Positions 1 to 7,362 of a DNA stretch of 7,362 nucleotides are shown here, in pieces. Numbering within the stretch: the first letter of the stretch is position 1; every line of letters starts with the position of its first letter. The stretch is from assembly GCA_938010745.1 (NCBI GenBank), contig CALLVF010000019.1, positions 1 through 7,362 of the forward strand. Direction: 5' to 3'. The position numbers and the translations under genes are program-made. This DNA comes from an uncultured Patescibacteria group bacterium. GTDB taxonomy: Bacteria > Patescibacteriota > Microgenomatia > UBA1406 > GWC2-37-13. The notes beneath the pieces are model-generated. The model searched no databases. It was not told where the DNA came from and was given only the letters and a program-made list of their open reading frames with translations.

Positions 1-1095
1 TGTAGCCACGATAGCGACCATTAGAAAAGGTGGAAAAAGGCTGTTTATTATAATTGAAGTTTTATTTATTTCCCCAAATAAATAATACGATAGAGGAAAT
101 TCTAAAATTATTGCAAATAACATTTTAGTTAATAAAATGTAAATGAAACTTTTTATTGCTAAATTAGTAATTCTTTTGCTAAGTTGCTGATACTTTGCTC
201 GACAAATCAAATCTACTTCGTTCCATAAGCGATCTTTGTTTGTCAGAATATTACCGGCTTCATTTAACTTCGTTTTTAAAAGTTCAAAAAGAATTATAAA
301 AGGTGCAAGCTGTTTTTTTAAAAAATTATTTATTTTGTCAACATATGAACTTGAAATAACTACATCAATTTTTTTAAAAATTTCGGGTAACTTACTGGCA
401 AAATTTTCTATTTCCTCCATCGTATACTGTTTTATTGGTTTATAAAAGGTAGTAAATAAATGATACCGCTGATAGGATTTATCACTCTTTCTAAATACTT
501 TTTCTATTGAGACTAGAAAATAAATGTCTTTTTCATTTTCAGTGAGACCATCAATTTTTATTTTTTTTCTCAATACCTGATAGATAAAAAAACTTTTATT
601 AGCATTTCCAATAGCGCTTTCCATTCTTAGAGTTTCTTCAATTTCAGCAGTTATTAAATCTAGTAGGAATTGATTTAGATAATGTTGGGTTTCTCCATCA
701 CGGCCAACTAGCAGTATATTGCGTAATTTTATGTAGCGATCTATAATTTTTTGGGTATTTTCAATATCATAATTTCCTAAACTTCCATTAGCAAAGTAAC
801 GCGCCCATAGAAGTTCTCTAAGAAGATTTTCTGCTTCCCCTTTTCCTTCAGGATTAAGGGATATTCTTCTTTTTAAAATACGCTCAATTGCCGCTCTTAA
901 AATTAAATGATCATCTCGAAATTCAACAGCATTGCGAATTTTTTCATAAACTAAAGCAAAAAAAGAAACTGTTTGGGAGACAGTTAAAGCTGATAAATCA
1001 TCTGGACGTGGTTTGGCTTTTATTGATTTTAGCGATTCTATGAGGGCATATGTTAATTGAGATAGTTTTATATTGCAAGATGAGTTGTCTTTCAT
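1..1095 (-). CDS. Uncharacterised membrane-anchored protein, partial (C-terminus outside window)
   Basis: An uninterrupted reading frame of 365 codons runs from an ATG at 1095 to the left edge without a stop, so only the N-terminal part is present. I do not recognise the family. Residues 1 to about 310 look soluble, mostly helical and rich in charged residues, with no signal peptide. From about 313 to 333 there is a strongly hydrophobic stretch, and a second begins near 347 and continues to the edge, so the protein seems to have a cytoplasmic N-terminal domain followed by at least two membrane helices. There are no recognisable nucleotide-binding or catalytic motifs. The start was chosen because it is the first ATG after a good promoter-like sequence (TTGATA, 17 bases, TAAAAT); no Shine-Dalgarno is visible. 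It is separated from the upstream phosphohexomutase gene by 134 bases holding a probable terminator, so it is probably transcribed alone or with genes to the left. That it is a real gene is fairly sure; its role is unknown. Confidence 0.85.
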   Translation of the reverse strand, partial: MKDNSSCNIKLSQLTYALIESLKSIKAKPRPDDLSALTVSQTVSFFALVYEKIRNAVEFRDDHLILRAAIERILKRRISLNPEGKGEAENLLRELLWARYFANGSLGNYDIENTQKIIDRYIKLRNILLVGRDGETQHYLNQFLLDLITAEIEETLRMESAIGNANKSFFIYQVLRKKIKIDGLTENEKDIYFLVSIEKVFRKSDKSYQRYHLFTTFYKPIKQYTMEEIENFASKLPEIFKKIDVVISSSYVDKINNFLKKQLAPFIILFELLKTKLNEAGNILTNKDRLWNEVDLICRAKYQQLSKRITNLAIKSFIYILLTKMLFAIILEFPLSYYLFGEINKTSIIINSLFPPFLMVAIVAT

Positions 1096-1105
1096 CTATA
1101 GATGT

Positions 1106-1134
1106 ATTTTATTAAATTTTTTTTAAAATATCAA
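1106..1134 (-). promoter_or_regulatory. Sigma70-type promoter of the membrane protein gene
   Basis: On the minus strand TTGATA (1134-1129) is followed, after exactly 17 bases, by TAAAAT (1111-1106). Only 10 bases separate the -10 hexamer from the ATG at 1095, so transcription would begin about 3-5 bases before the start codon, giving a nearly leaderless message. The surrounding DNA is very AT-rich, which makes chance hexamers common, but the spacing is ideal. Confidence 0.5.
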
Positions 1135-1198
1135 TTTAACTGAAATTTTAAACTAGTGTGATGAATTTTAGTGGAGGTTTTATTTTAATATTTTATGA

Positions 1199-1221
1199 AG
1201 AAAAAAAATCTAAGTTTAGAT
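1199..1221 (-). terminator. Probable intrinsic terminator of the phosphohexomutase gene
   Basis: Just after the manB stop, the minus strand reads a short inverted repeat (1221-1208, five to six pairs around a tiny loop) followed directly by eight T residues (1208-1201). The stem is short and AT-rich, so termination may be weak, but hairpin plus T-run at the end of a gene is the expected arrangement. Confidence 0.45.
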
Positions 1222-1229
1222 AATATAAT

Positions 1230-2636
1230 TTAATTTTTTTCTTTGGCTCCCATTGCTAAAATTCTCATTTTTAATTCTTTTGTTTTTTCTTGTACTAAAT
1301 CGTGATTATTGCCTTCAACATTTAGTCGAACTAACGGTTCAGTATTAGATGTTCTAATATTAAATCTCCAGGCGGGGTAATCAACCGATAAACCATCAAG
1401 CCATGATACTTCTCCATCGTGATAATTTTCACTAATTTTTTTAAGGAAATCTTGTGGTTGAGTTTTTGTAGGGGTGGTAAAATTAATTTCTCCTGATTCA
1501 ATTGAGCTTTCATATTGAGAGACTATTTGGGATATTGGCTTATTTTGCTCGCTAATTACTTTTAAAATCTGCAAAATAGTAATTACCGAACTTTCTGCAT
1601 AACCGGTAGCTCGATAAAAATAATGGCCAGATGATTCACCAGTAAACAATATGTCTTCTTTAATCATTAATTCACTAATTAAAGCATGTCCAACAGGACC
1701 AACAACAGGTTTGCCATTTGCTTTTTTGACAGCATTGATAATATTTCTAGTATAGCGGATATCAAGACCGATTTTGTCACCCGGATTTTTTTTTAGTAAT
1801 TCTGTGGCAATAAGGGAGGAAATAAGGCTAGCTTGAATAATTTTCCCTTTTTCATCAATAAAAAAAACTCTATCTCCATCACCATCCGGGGCAATTCCAA
1901 GATCAGCTTTTTTCGCAATTACTCTTTTTTGCAGATCTGCCAGATTTTTAAAAATTAATGGGTTTGGTTCATGAGCGGGAAAGCTGCCGTCTAAAGTAAA
2001 ATTCATTTTTACCAATTGACAAGGCAAGCGTTTAAAAAGTTCTTCTAAATATGATATTCCCATTGCATTTGCTGGATCCGCTACGATCTTTAGTTTTTTA
2101 ATCTGTATAGGTTTAACATTAACGTACTCAAAGGCAAAATTAACTTCATCAACAACGGGTGTTTTAATTTTAGTTATCTTTCCTTTATTTTTTTCTTCAA
2201 CAAAGTTCATCTTCTCAACTAGTTCAAGAACTTTTTTCATCCCTGTGTTTTTTCCAATTTTTATTAAATCTCTCCCTTTTCTGATAACAAATTTTGCACC
2301 GTTCCATTGAGGAGGGTTATGAGAGGCGCTTATTTGAATACCACAGTCAGCTTGATAATGAAGGCAAGCAAAATAAAAAGTAGGGGTAGAAACTAAATCA
2401 ACGTCTAGAATATGAGCACCAAGTTTTAGTAGTGTTTCTCTGGCAACTTTAAAAAGAGACGGAGAGGAAAGACGCATATCAGAACCCAAACAAACTTTAA
2501 GATTATCTTTTTTTAGTTCTTGATTAAAAAATGTATATATGGCTTTAATGATTATTGGGAAATTTTCTTCATTAATATCACTTGGATAAATTCCTCGTAT
2601 ATCGTAAGCTTTAAAAATTTGCGGATTAATTTTCAT
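1230..2636 (-). CDS. manB: Phosphomannomutase/phosphoglucomutase
   Basis: This is a full-length (468 residues) cytoplasmic alpha-D-phosphohexomutase, interconverting hexose 6-phosphate and hexose 1-phosphate (mannose and/or glucose) for nucleotide-sugar and envelope glycan synthesis. All four active-site signatures are present in order: YDIRG at 11-15, the phosphoserine loop ISASHNPP at 102-109 with Ser105 as the phosphorylated serine, the Mg2+ loop DGDGDR at 251-256, the sugar-specificity loop GESSGH at 333-338, and the phosphate-binding loop RTSNTEP at 428-434. DGDGDR with GESSGH points to the PMM/PGM (AlgC-like) branch rather than phosphoglucosamine mutase, but which sugar it prefers cannot be read from sequence. 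It begins 46 bases after the holA stop on the same strand, so the two are probably one transcript, although a TAAAAT 12 bases before the ATG could be its own -10. No Shine-Dalgarno is visible. The start fits the family because the YDIRG motif normally lies near residue 10. Confidence 0.95.
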   Translation of the reverse strand: MKINPQIFKAYDIRGIYPSDINEENFPIIIKAIYTFFNQELKKDNLKVCLGSDMRLSSPSLFKVARETLLKLGAHILDVDLVSTPTFYFACLHYQADCGIQISASHNPPQWNGAKFVIRKGRDLIKIGKNTGMKKVLELVEKMNFVEEKNKGKITKIKTPVVDEVNFAFEYVNVKPIQIKKLKIVADPANAMGISYLEELFKRLPCQLVKMNFTLDGSFPAHEPNPLIFKNLADLQKRVIAKKADLGIAPDGDGDRVFFIDEKGKIIQASLISSLIATELLKKNPGDKIGLDIRYTRNIINAVKKANGKPVVGPVGHALISELMIKEDILFTGESSGHYFYRATGYAESSVITILQILKVISEQNKPISQIVSQYESSIESGEINFTTPTKTQPQDFLKKISENYHDGEVSWLDGLSVDYPAWRFNIRTSNTEPLVRLNVEGNNHDLVQEKTKELKMRILAMGAKEKN

Positions 2637-2682
2637 AGACTTTTTGAGATTTTAAGTTAATTTTACATTTTTAGTTTAAAAA

Positions 2683-3342
2683 TCATAAAAAAAAAGCAGC
2701 CAAAATTTCAAGTGATTTTTTTAAGTTATAGGGATTGTTGGAAGTTTTAATTGATAATTCTAGCCGATAGAGACTATCATAAAAGCTAATTAATTTATCA
2801 ATTGGCCACATTTTAGCTTGCATTTTAAGTTTTTTAATTTGCCAAGGCTGAAGTTTTTCTAATTTTTCCTCCATTTTAATCAAAAGCAAATTTCTGATCT
2901 GACGAACTAAAAGATAAAAAATTAACTCAATGTCTTCTTTTGCTGAGATACTATTGAAAATATTTAAAAAAGAATATAAATTACCTGGATAACAAGAATC
3001 AAGAAGAGAAAATATTGTTTTTTTAGGCTTAAATTCTTTGATGATTATATGCTTGTTATTTTTGAGATCAGCTTTTAATTCATAAGAAGATTTTTCTTCC
3101 CAATCAATGATGTCAATTTTAGATAATTTTTTATCCTTTAACTTTTTTAAAAGATTTTCACTAAAGTAAACTATTTTTTGGCTAAAAAGTCCTAGGGGTT
3201 GACTACCAAAAAAATCGTGGTTGATTAAATCTTGATTTGAAAGAGAATAAATTTCATGACCTTGATTTTGGTATGCTTTTTTAAGCGTATTAAAATACTC
3301 TCTTGAGGCAATAACATCTTCACCACATACAACTGTTAACAT
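2683..3342 (-). CDS. holA: DNA polymerase III delta subunit, minimal form
   Basis: The 219-residue product resembles a reduced delta subunit of the clamp loader, which opens the beta sliding clamp during replication. Near the N-terminus the VVCGED stretch (4-9) matches the opening strand and turn of HolA, followed by a LFSQKIVYFSEN segment (52-63) typical of its first domain. The C-terminal part, from about 130 on, is helical and carries the collar-domain pattern: YLLVRQIRNLLLIK (143-156), then LQPWQIKKLKMQAKMWP, a helix ending with a LELSIKTS stretch, and a last segment NPYNLKKSLEILAAFFL. E. coli delta has about 340 residues, so the middle is strongly shortened; the gene has no frameshift or stop, so this looks like a compact CPR form rather than a broken gene. 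It ends in TGA, which argues for the standard genetic code. It is divergent from the kinase gene across 19 bases and is followed 46 bases later by manB. Assignment rests on pattern recognition of a divergent family. Confidence 0.72.
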   Translation of the reverse strand: MLTVVCGEDVIASREYFNTLKKAYQNQGHEIYSLSNQDLINHDFFGSQPLGLFSQKIVYFSENLLKKLKDKKLSKIDIIDWEEKSSYELKADLKNNKHIIIKEFKPKKTIFSLLDSCYPGNLYSFLNIFNSISAKEDIELIFYLLVRQIRNLLLIKMEEKLEKLQPWQIKKLKMQAKMWPIDKLISFYDSLYRLELSIKTSNNPYNLKKSLEILAAFFL

Positions 3343-3345
3343 AAT

Positions 3346-3360
3346 TTATAATAATTATAA
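3346..3360. promoter_or_regulatory. Symmetrical bidirectional -10 element between holA and the kinase gene
   Basis: The 19-base gap contains a perfect 7+1+7 palindrome, TTATAAT-A-ATTATAA. It holds a consensus TATAAT on each strand: 3347-3352 on plus and 3359-3354 on minus. The plus hexamer ends 9 bases before the kinase ATG at 3362; the minus hexamer ends 11 bases before the holA ATG at 3342. Any -35 elements must lie inside the opposite gene; on the minus strand TTGAAA at 3380-3375 is a candidate, with a short 15-base spacer, and on the plus strand I see no good match. Both messages would start almost at their start codon. Confidence 0.6.
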
Positions 3361-3361
3361 C

Positions 3362-4273
3362 ATGCATGATCTAATTTCAATTGGGAGCATTGCGGTAGAT
3401 TTTTACTTTAAAGGTAGTAGCTTGACGTTCAAAAATAAAAGGTTTCAGCTGGCAATTGGGGGAAAATACAATGTTGATTTTTTTAAGCTGTTAATAGGAG
3501 GTGGAGGAGTTAATGTGGCTATTGGCGCCTCAAAAAATGGTTTAAGAAGCGCAGTAATGGGAACAATTGGTGATAATTTTTTTAAACCATTTATTATAGA
3601 AAGCTTAAAAAAGCATAAAATTTCTTATAAGCTTTGTGATATTGTTAAAAACTACTTTAATCTTTCAGCAATTTTGCTAATGGAAAATGGTGAACGCTCA
3701 ATTATTCATTATGCTACTCCCAAACAAAGGCTTTTTGATCATGGGATAAGAATAAATCAACTAAGACAAGCAAAGATTGTTTACTTGGGTAATCTACCGG
3801 ATGTGAGCTTGGAGCAGAAATTAAAGATTCTTAAATTTTTAAGAAAAAATTCTATCCTTAATGTATTAAATTTAGGAGTGAGCGATTGTCGACGACCAAA
3901 AAATCAGCTTTTACCTTTACTTAAACATGTTGATATTTTAATTATTAATGGACATGAATTTGCTGAATTAGTCAAAGCTCAATATCAGGATATTTATTTT
4001 CATGAAAATGTGGTTAACCATTATATTCCCTTACTTCATTCTTCACTGGTTGTTGTTACTGAAGGAAAAAAAGGAAGTTATGCTTACTACAAGGGGAAGG
4101 TTTATCACCAAAAAGCTTATCCGGTGGATGAAATTATCGACACGACTGGAGCTGGAGATGGATATACTGCTTCATTTATTGCTGAATACTTTCGATCAAA
4201 AAATATTGAAAAGGCGATGGATAAAGGAGCAAAATACAGCTCAGTGATACTAACAATAATAGGAGCTAACTAA
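3362..4273 (+). CDS. PfkB-family (ribokinase-like) carbohydrate or nucleoside kinase
   Basis: A 303-residue ATP-dependent kinase of the ribokinase/PfkB fold, about the usual length of the family. The N-terminal half shows the substrate-binding signature: a GG pair at 33-34, then GGGGVNVAIGASKNGL starting at 46, with Asn51 in the expected sugar-contact position and GTIGDN at 67-72. NGHEF at 196-200 fits the NxxE motif (Asn196, Glu199) involved in metal/phosphate handling, VTEGKKG at 232-238 is the ATP-side strand, and DTTGAGD at 260-266 is the C-terminal signature, with Asp266 as the catalytic base and the GAG forming the anion hole. The C-terminus (KYSSVILTIIGAN) matches the final helix of this family. 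The substrate cannot be decided: ribose, fructose, adenosine or another nucleoside are all possible. The ATG lies 9 bases after a TATAAT and has no Shine-Dalgarno. It stands alone, divergent from holA and convergent with ruvC. Confidence 0.9.
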   Translation: MHDLISIGSIAVDFYFKGSSLTFKNKRFQLAIGGKYNVDFFKLLIGGGGVNVAIGASKNGLRSAVMGTIGDNFFKPFIIESLKKHKISYKLCDIVKNYFNLSAILLMENGERSIIHYATPKQRLFDHGIRINQLRQAKIVYLGNLPDVSLEQKLKILKFLRKNSILNVLNLGVSDCRRPKNQLLPLLKHVDILIINGHEFAELVKAQYQDIYFHENVVNHYIPLLHSSLVVVTEGKKGSYAYYKGKVYHQKAYPVDEIIDTTGAGDGYTASFIAEYFRSKNIEKAMDKGAKYSSVILTIIGAN

Positions 4274-4312
4274 AAAATGGTTGCTTAAGTGCATTTTTTA
4301 AACTATTTTTTT
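4271..4312 (+). terminator. Probable intrinsic terminator of the PfkB-family kinase gene
   Basis: A nine-pair inverted repeat begins in the TAA stop codon itself: TAAAAAATG at 4271-4279 pairs with CATTTTTTA at 4292-4300 around a 12-base loop, and seven T residues follow at 4306-4312. The stem is almost all A-T pairs and the T-run starts five bases after it, so efficiency is uncertain. Since the descending arm is itself T-rich, it may work as part of the U-tract. Confidence 0.5.
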
Positions 4313-4316
4313 ATAA

Positions 4317-4491
4317 CTAACTTCTGATAGTTATTTGTTTAAGTTTTTCAATCTCAAGAATTGATGAAATAGTGGAAGTAATGTATGCGAATATTTCTCT
4401 GTTTATAATCTTGTGGAGCGATATGGATTCTATTACCAGCAAAAATAAAAGAAACCCGGATTATCGATGTCCTTGGTTTAGATTTTATCTA
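4317..4491 (-). pseudogene. Possible remnant of a small coding region (very tentative)
   Basis: On the minus strand two overlapping frames stay open unusually long for this DNA: 44 codons ending at a TGA at 4356-4354, and 47 codons ending at a TAG at 4319-4317. Neither contains a methionine start. The first includes a short stretch (RVSFIFAGNRI) that faintly recalls the strand order of RelE/HigB-type toxins, the second reads as a hydrophobic then charged helix. With several such runs expected by chance in DNA of this composition, this is weak evidence, offered only because the patch is GC-richer than its surroundings. Confidence 0.12.
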
Positions 4492-4748
4492 CTTTGGGAT
4501 TAATTTTTTGCCCAGCATTTCCTTGTAATAAAGTTATAGTTATCTAGTAATTAAGGTTTAAGCCATATCTCCTAGACACTTTTCAATTGTCTTTATTACC
4601 AAATTTTTGTTTTAATATTACAGTGTGAGCAAGCAAAAATGGGTTGGAGAAATTAACTAAAAAAATTGACATTCTTTTTCTTTTTAATTTACATCTCTTT
4701 TAATTGACAAGATGACATCTCAGGTTTTAAATCAGTTGAAATAAAAAA

Positions 4749-4876
4749 TGATAAATTTCTCATTTTCTGATTTGGTTATCTTAAGTTTAAGGATTTAATT
4801 TTATGCCAAAACTTGAATTAAACGCATAAAAATAACTTGTTGTAAAATAATAGCATTTTTTTCTGATAAATTTCTC
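4749..4876. repeat. 13-base direct repeat pair
   Basis: TGATAAATTTCTC occurs at 4749-4761 and again at 4864-4876, 115 bases apart, and each copy is followed by a similar TTCTG-containing tail. It lies in the gene-free region. Its low complexity makes chance possible, though a perfect 13-mer twice in under 1 kb is slightly more than expected. Confidence 0.4.
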
Positions 4877-5139
4877 TCTTCTGTTATTTATTAAAATTAT
4901 CAAAAACGTGGGTTTTATTAAACTGCTTTAAAAATTTACTTGATAGTTAAAAAATTCAAGTGTTTCTATCACTTATTAAATAAATATTTCCAATAAACAA
5001 TACTATTTGGTAAAAAAAACTCATCTGCTTTCCCTAATTGTAGAAATTTTTAACATTATCCAGTAATATTTTTACTTTGTTTACAATTCCTTTATTTAAA
5101 AAAGTATGCTCTTCTTTTAGTTTACTATTTTTTTATTCA

Positions 5140-5162
5140 TATTATTGTATCAACCAATAATA
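5140..5162. other. AT-rich hairpin downstream of ruvC
   Basis: TATTATTG (5140-5147) and CAATAATA (5155-5162) form a perfect eight-pair stem with a seven-base loop. Read from the ruvC side it lies about 60 bases after the stop and is followed by A-rich, not T-rich, sequence, so it is not a typical intrinsic terminator. It may be a 3' end-stabilising structure or a chance palindrome. Confidence 0.3.
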
Positions 5163-5179
5163 GTGGCAATTTTCTTAGT

Positions 5180-5214
5180 ATTGCTTTAGTTAACTATTCC
5201 TCCAATTAAGCAAT
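5180..5214. other. Hairpin just after the ruvC stop
   Basis: ATTGCTT (5180-5186) and AAGCAAT (5208-5214) are perfect inverted repeats of seven bases around a 21-base loop, directly beyond the ruvC stop codon. No T-run follows on the minus strand, so a terminator role is not supported by the usual rule, but no other termination signal for ruvC is visible. Confidence 0.3.
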
Positions 5215-5220
5215 TATTCT

Positions 5221-5688
5221 CTATTTTATTATTTTCTTATTAATTAAGCAGTAAGCAAGACCGCAGGCAACAGCATCAGCTTCGTTATCATCTTTAAGTT
5301 TGTGGATACCTGTTGTTAATCTTAACATTTTCAGTATTGCCTTTTTATCGGCGCGACCATATCCAGTAATTGTTTGTTTGATTTGCAAAGGTGTTAAAAA
5401 TTCAATTTTTATTGAGTTTTGTGATGCTAGAAGTAGAATTGCTCCTTGCGATTGACTTACAGAAATAACCGTCTTTTGGTTTTTAAAAAAAAACAATTGT
5501 TCAAGAATAATCCTTTGTGGTTTATAGTTTTCAATTATTTTTTTTAAATTAAGATAAATTTGTTCTATTCTTATTTCAAGCGGTAAACTTTTTAAGGTTT
5601 TAATTAATCCAGACTTAATATACTTTCCTTCTTTAAAAATAGCAAAACCTGTCTTTTCGACTCCGGGATCAATCGCCAAAATAGCCAT
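5221..5688 (-). CDS. ruvC: Crossover junction endodeoxyribonuclease RuvC
   Basis: This 155-residue product is the Holliday-junction resolvase that acts with RuvAB to cut recombination intermediates. It has the RNase H-like fold signature: AIDPG at 5-9 with Asp7 as first metal ligand, IILEQLFFFKN at 60-70 with Glu63 as second, then VSQSQGAILLLA (77-88) and PLQIKQTITGYGRADKKAI (100-118), which are the DNA-contacting RuvC hallmarks and exclude YqgF. The last acidic cluster is DDNEADA at 133-139. Asp138 fits the final E. coli catalytic Asp141, but the position three residues before it, Asp138 in E. coli, is Asn135 here. Thermus carries His at that position, so activity is not excluded. The protein is slightly shorter than the usual 165-175 residues, missing C-terminal tail only. 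It begins about 56 bases after the 23S rRNA end, same strand, with no 5S gene between; no ruvA or ruvB is visible. There is no Shine-Dalgarno; the start is set by the AIDPG motif needing to sit at the very N-terminus. Confidence 0.93.
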   Translation of the reverse strand: MAILAIDPGVEKTGFAIFKEGKYIKSGLIKTLKSLPLEIRIEQIYLNLKKIIENYKPQRIILEQLFFFKNQKTVISVSQSQGAILLLASQNSIKIEFLTPLQIKQTITGYGRADKKAILKMLRLTTGIHKLKDDNEADAVACGLAYCLINKKIIK

Positions 5689-5714
5689 AACCAGACAATA
5701 ACAAGACGAGAGTT

Positions 5715-5743
5715 ATTAAAATAAAGAAAATGATTTTTAACAA
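5715..5743 (-). promoter_or_regulatory. Weak candidate promoter for ruvC
   Basis: On the minus strand TTGTTA (5743-5738) and TTTAAT (5720-5715) are 17 bases apart, just at the end of the 23S rRNA. The -10 match is poor. A six-pair hairpin (5717-5712 with 5702-5697) lies between it and the start codon. Transcription of ruvC by read-through from the rRNA operon is the alternative. Confidence 0.22.
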
Positions 5744-5744
5744 G

Positions 5745-7362
<1,618 letters not shown>

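Larger units (their letters stand above)
4274..5220. other. 947-base gene-free convergent intergenic region
   Basis: The DNA between convergent pfkB and ruvC has roughly a quarter G+C and stops in all six frames. No open stretch with a plausible start exceeds about 45 codons. I looked for RNase P RNA, tmRNA, SRP RNA, 5S rRNA and tRNA signatures and saw none; the base composition is too AT-rich for most of them. What it holds is the kinase terminator at its left end, two AT-rich hairpins at its right end, a 13-base direct repeat (4749-4761 and 4864-4876), and a somewhat GC-richer patch at about 4380-4500 with longer open frames that could be a gene remnant. It may be a decayed gene, a structural or untranslated region, or simply unconstrained spacer. 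Confidence 0.6.

Noticed and set aside
236..445. 69-codon frame on the plus strand
   Set aside because: It is the antisense shadow of the 365-codon minus-strand gene covering 1-1095.
1173..1233. GGAGG followed by a 12-codon plus-strand frame starting at 1195
   Set aside because: The GGAGG is 17 bases from the ATG, too far for a ribosome site, and the frame overlaps the manB terminator T-run and stop.
1331..1513. 60-codon minus-strand frame
   Set aside because: Out-of-frame shadow inside the phosphohexomutase gene, overlapping its conserved phosphate-binding loop.
4002..4247. 81-codon plus-strand frame
   Set aside because: Out-of-frame shadow inside the PfkB-family kinase gene, whose DTTGAGD motif lies in the same stretch in the proper frame.
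4921..4980. Competing hairpins (ACTTGA/TCAAGT and TGATAG/CTATCA) resembling an attenuator
   Set aside because: Only six A/T-rich pairs each, no gene downstream on either strand to regulate.
4274..5220. Replication origin, dif site, CRISPR array or known structural RNA in the gene-free region
   Set aside because: No DnaA-box cluster, no 28-base dif-like site, no regularly spaced repeats and no RNase P, tmRNA, SRP, 5S or tRNA signature could be seen.

Overview
The window is AT-rich, standard-code bacterial DNA that most likely comes from a Patescibacteria/CPR genome (Microgenomates-like). The evidence is the very low GC protein-coding part, a minimal 219-residue DNA polymerase III delta, no Shine-Dalgarno motif before any of the five starts, and a divergent, trimmed 23S rRNA. 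The phylum is an inference; no phylogeny was run. holA ends in TGA, so the UGA-as-glycine code of Gracilibacteria/SR1 is unlikely.

Layout. Positions 1-1095 (minus) hold the N-terminal 365 residues of an unrecognised protein with C-terminal membrane segments, running off the left edge. Positions 1230-2636 (minus) encode a phosphomannomutase/phosphoglucomutase and 2683-3342 (minus) a short HolA; these two are 46 bases apart and probably co-transcribed, holA first. A 19-base gap containing a symmetrical double -10 element separates holA from a divergent PfkB-family sugar/nucleoside kinase (3362-4273, plus). Then come 947 bases without a convincing gene, between convergent pfkB and ruvC (5221-5688, minus). 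The right-hand 1.6 kb (about 5745-7362, minus) is the 3' half of a 23S rRNA, whose 5' half lies beyond the window. No 5S rRNA or tRNA follows the 23S; ruvC starts about 56 bases after it.

How the parts relate. HolA (sliding-clamp loading) and RuvC (Holliday-junction cleavage) are replication and recombination functions. The phosphohexomutase and the kinase are sugar-phosphate or nucleoside metabolism. Nothing in the window links the genes into one pathway; this looks like ordinary CPR housekeeping DNA. I found no CRISPR array, transposase, integrase, toxin-antitoxin pair or defence gene.

The most unusual signals are in RNA and control DNA. They are 23S changes at normally conserved sites (helix 69 loop, the 1936-1940 segment, the 2056/2057-2609-2611 tunnel-entrance positions, a shortened L1 stalk), the palindromic bidirectional promoter, possible leaderless starts, the long gene-free convergent gap, and the missing 5S gene. 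E. coli 23S numbering is by manual alignment to the remembered E. coli sequence.
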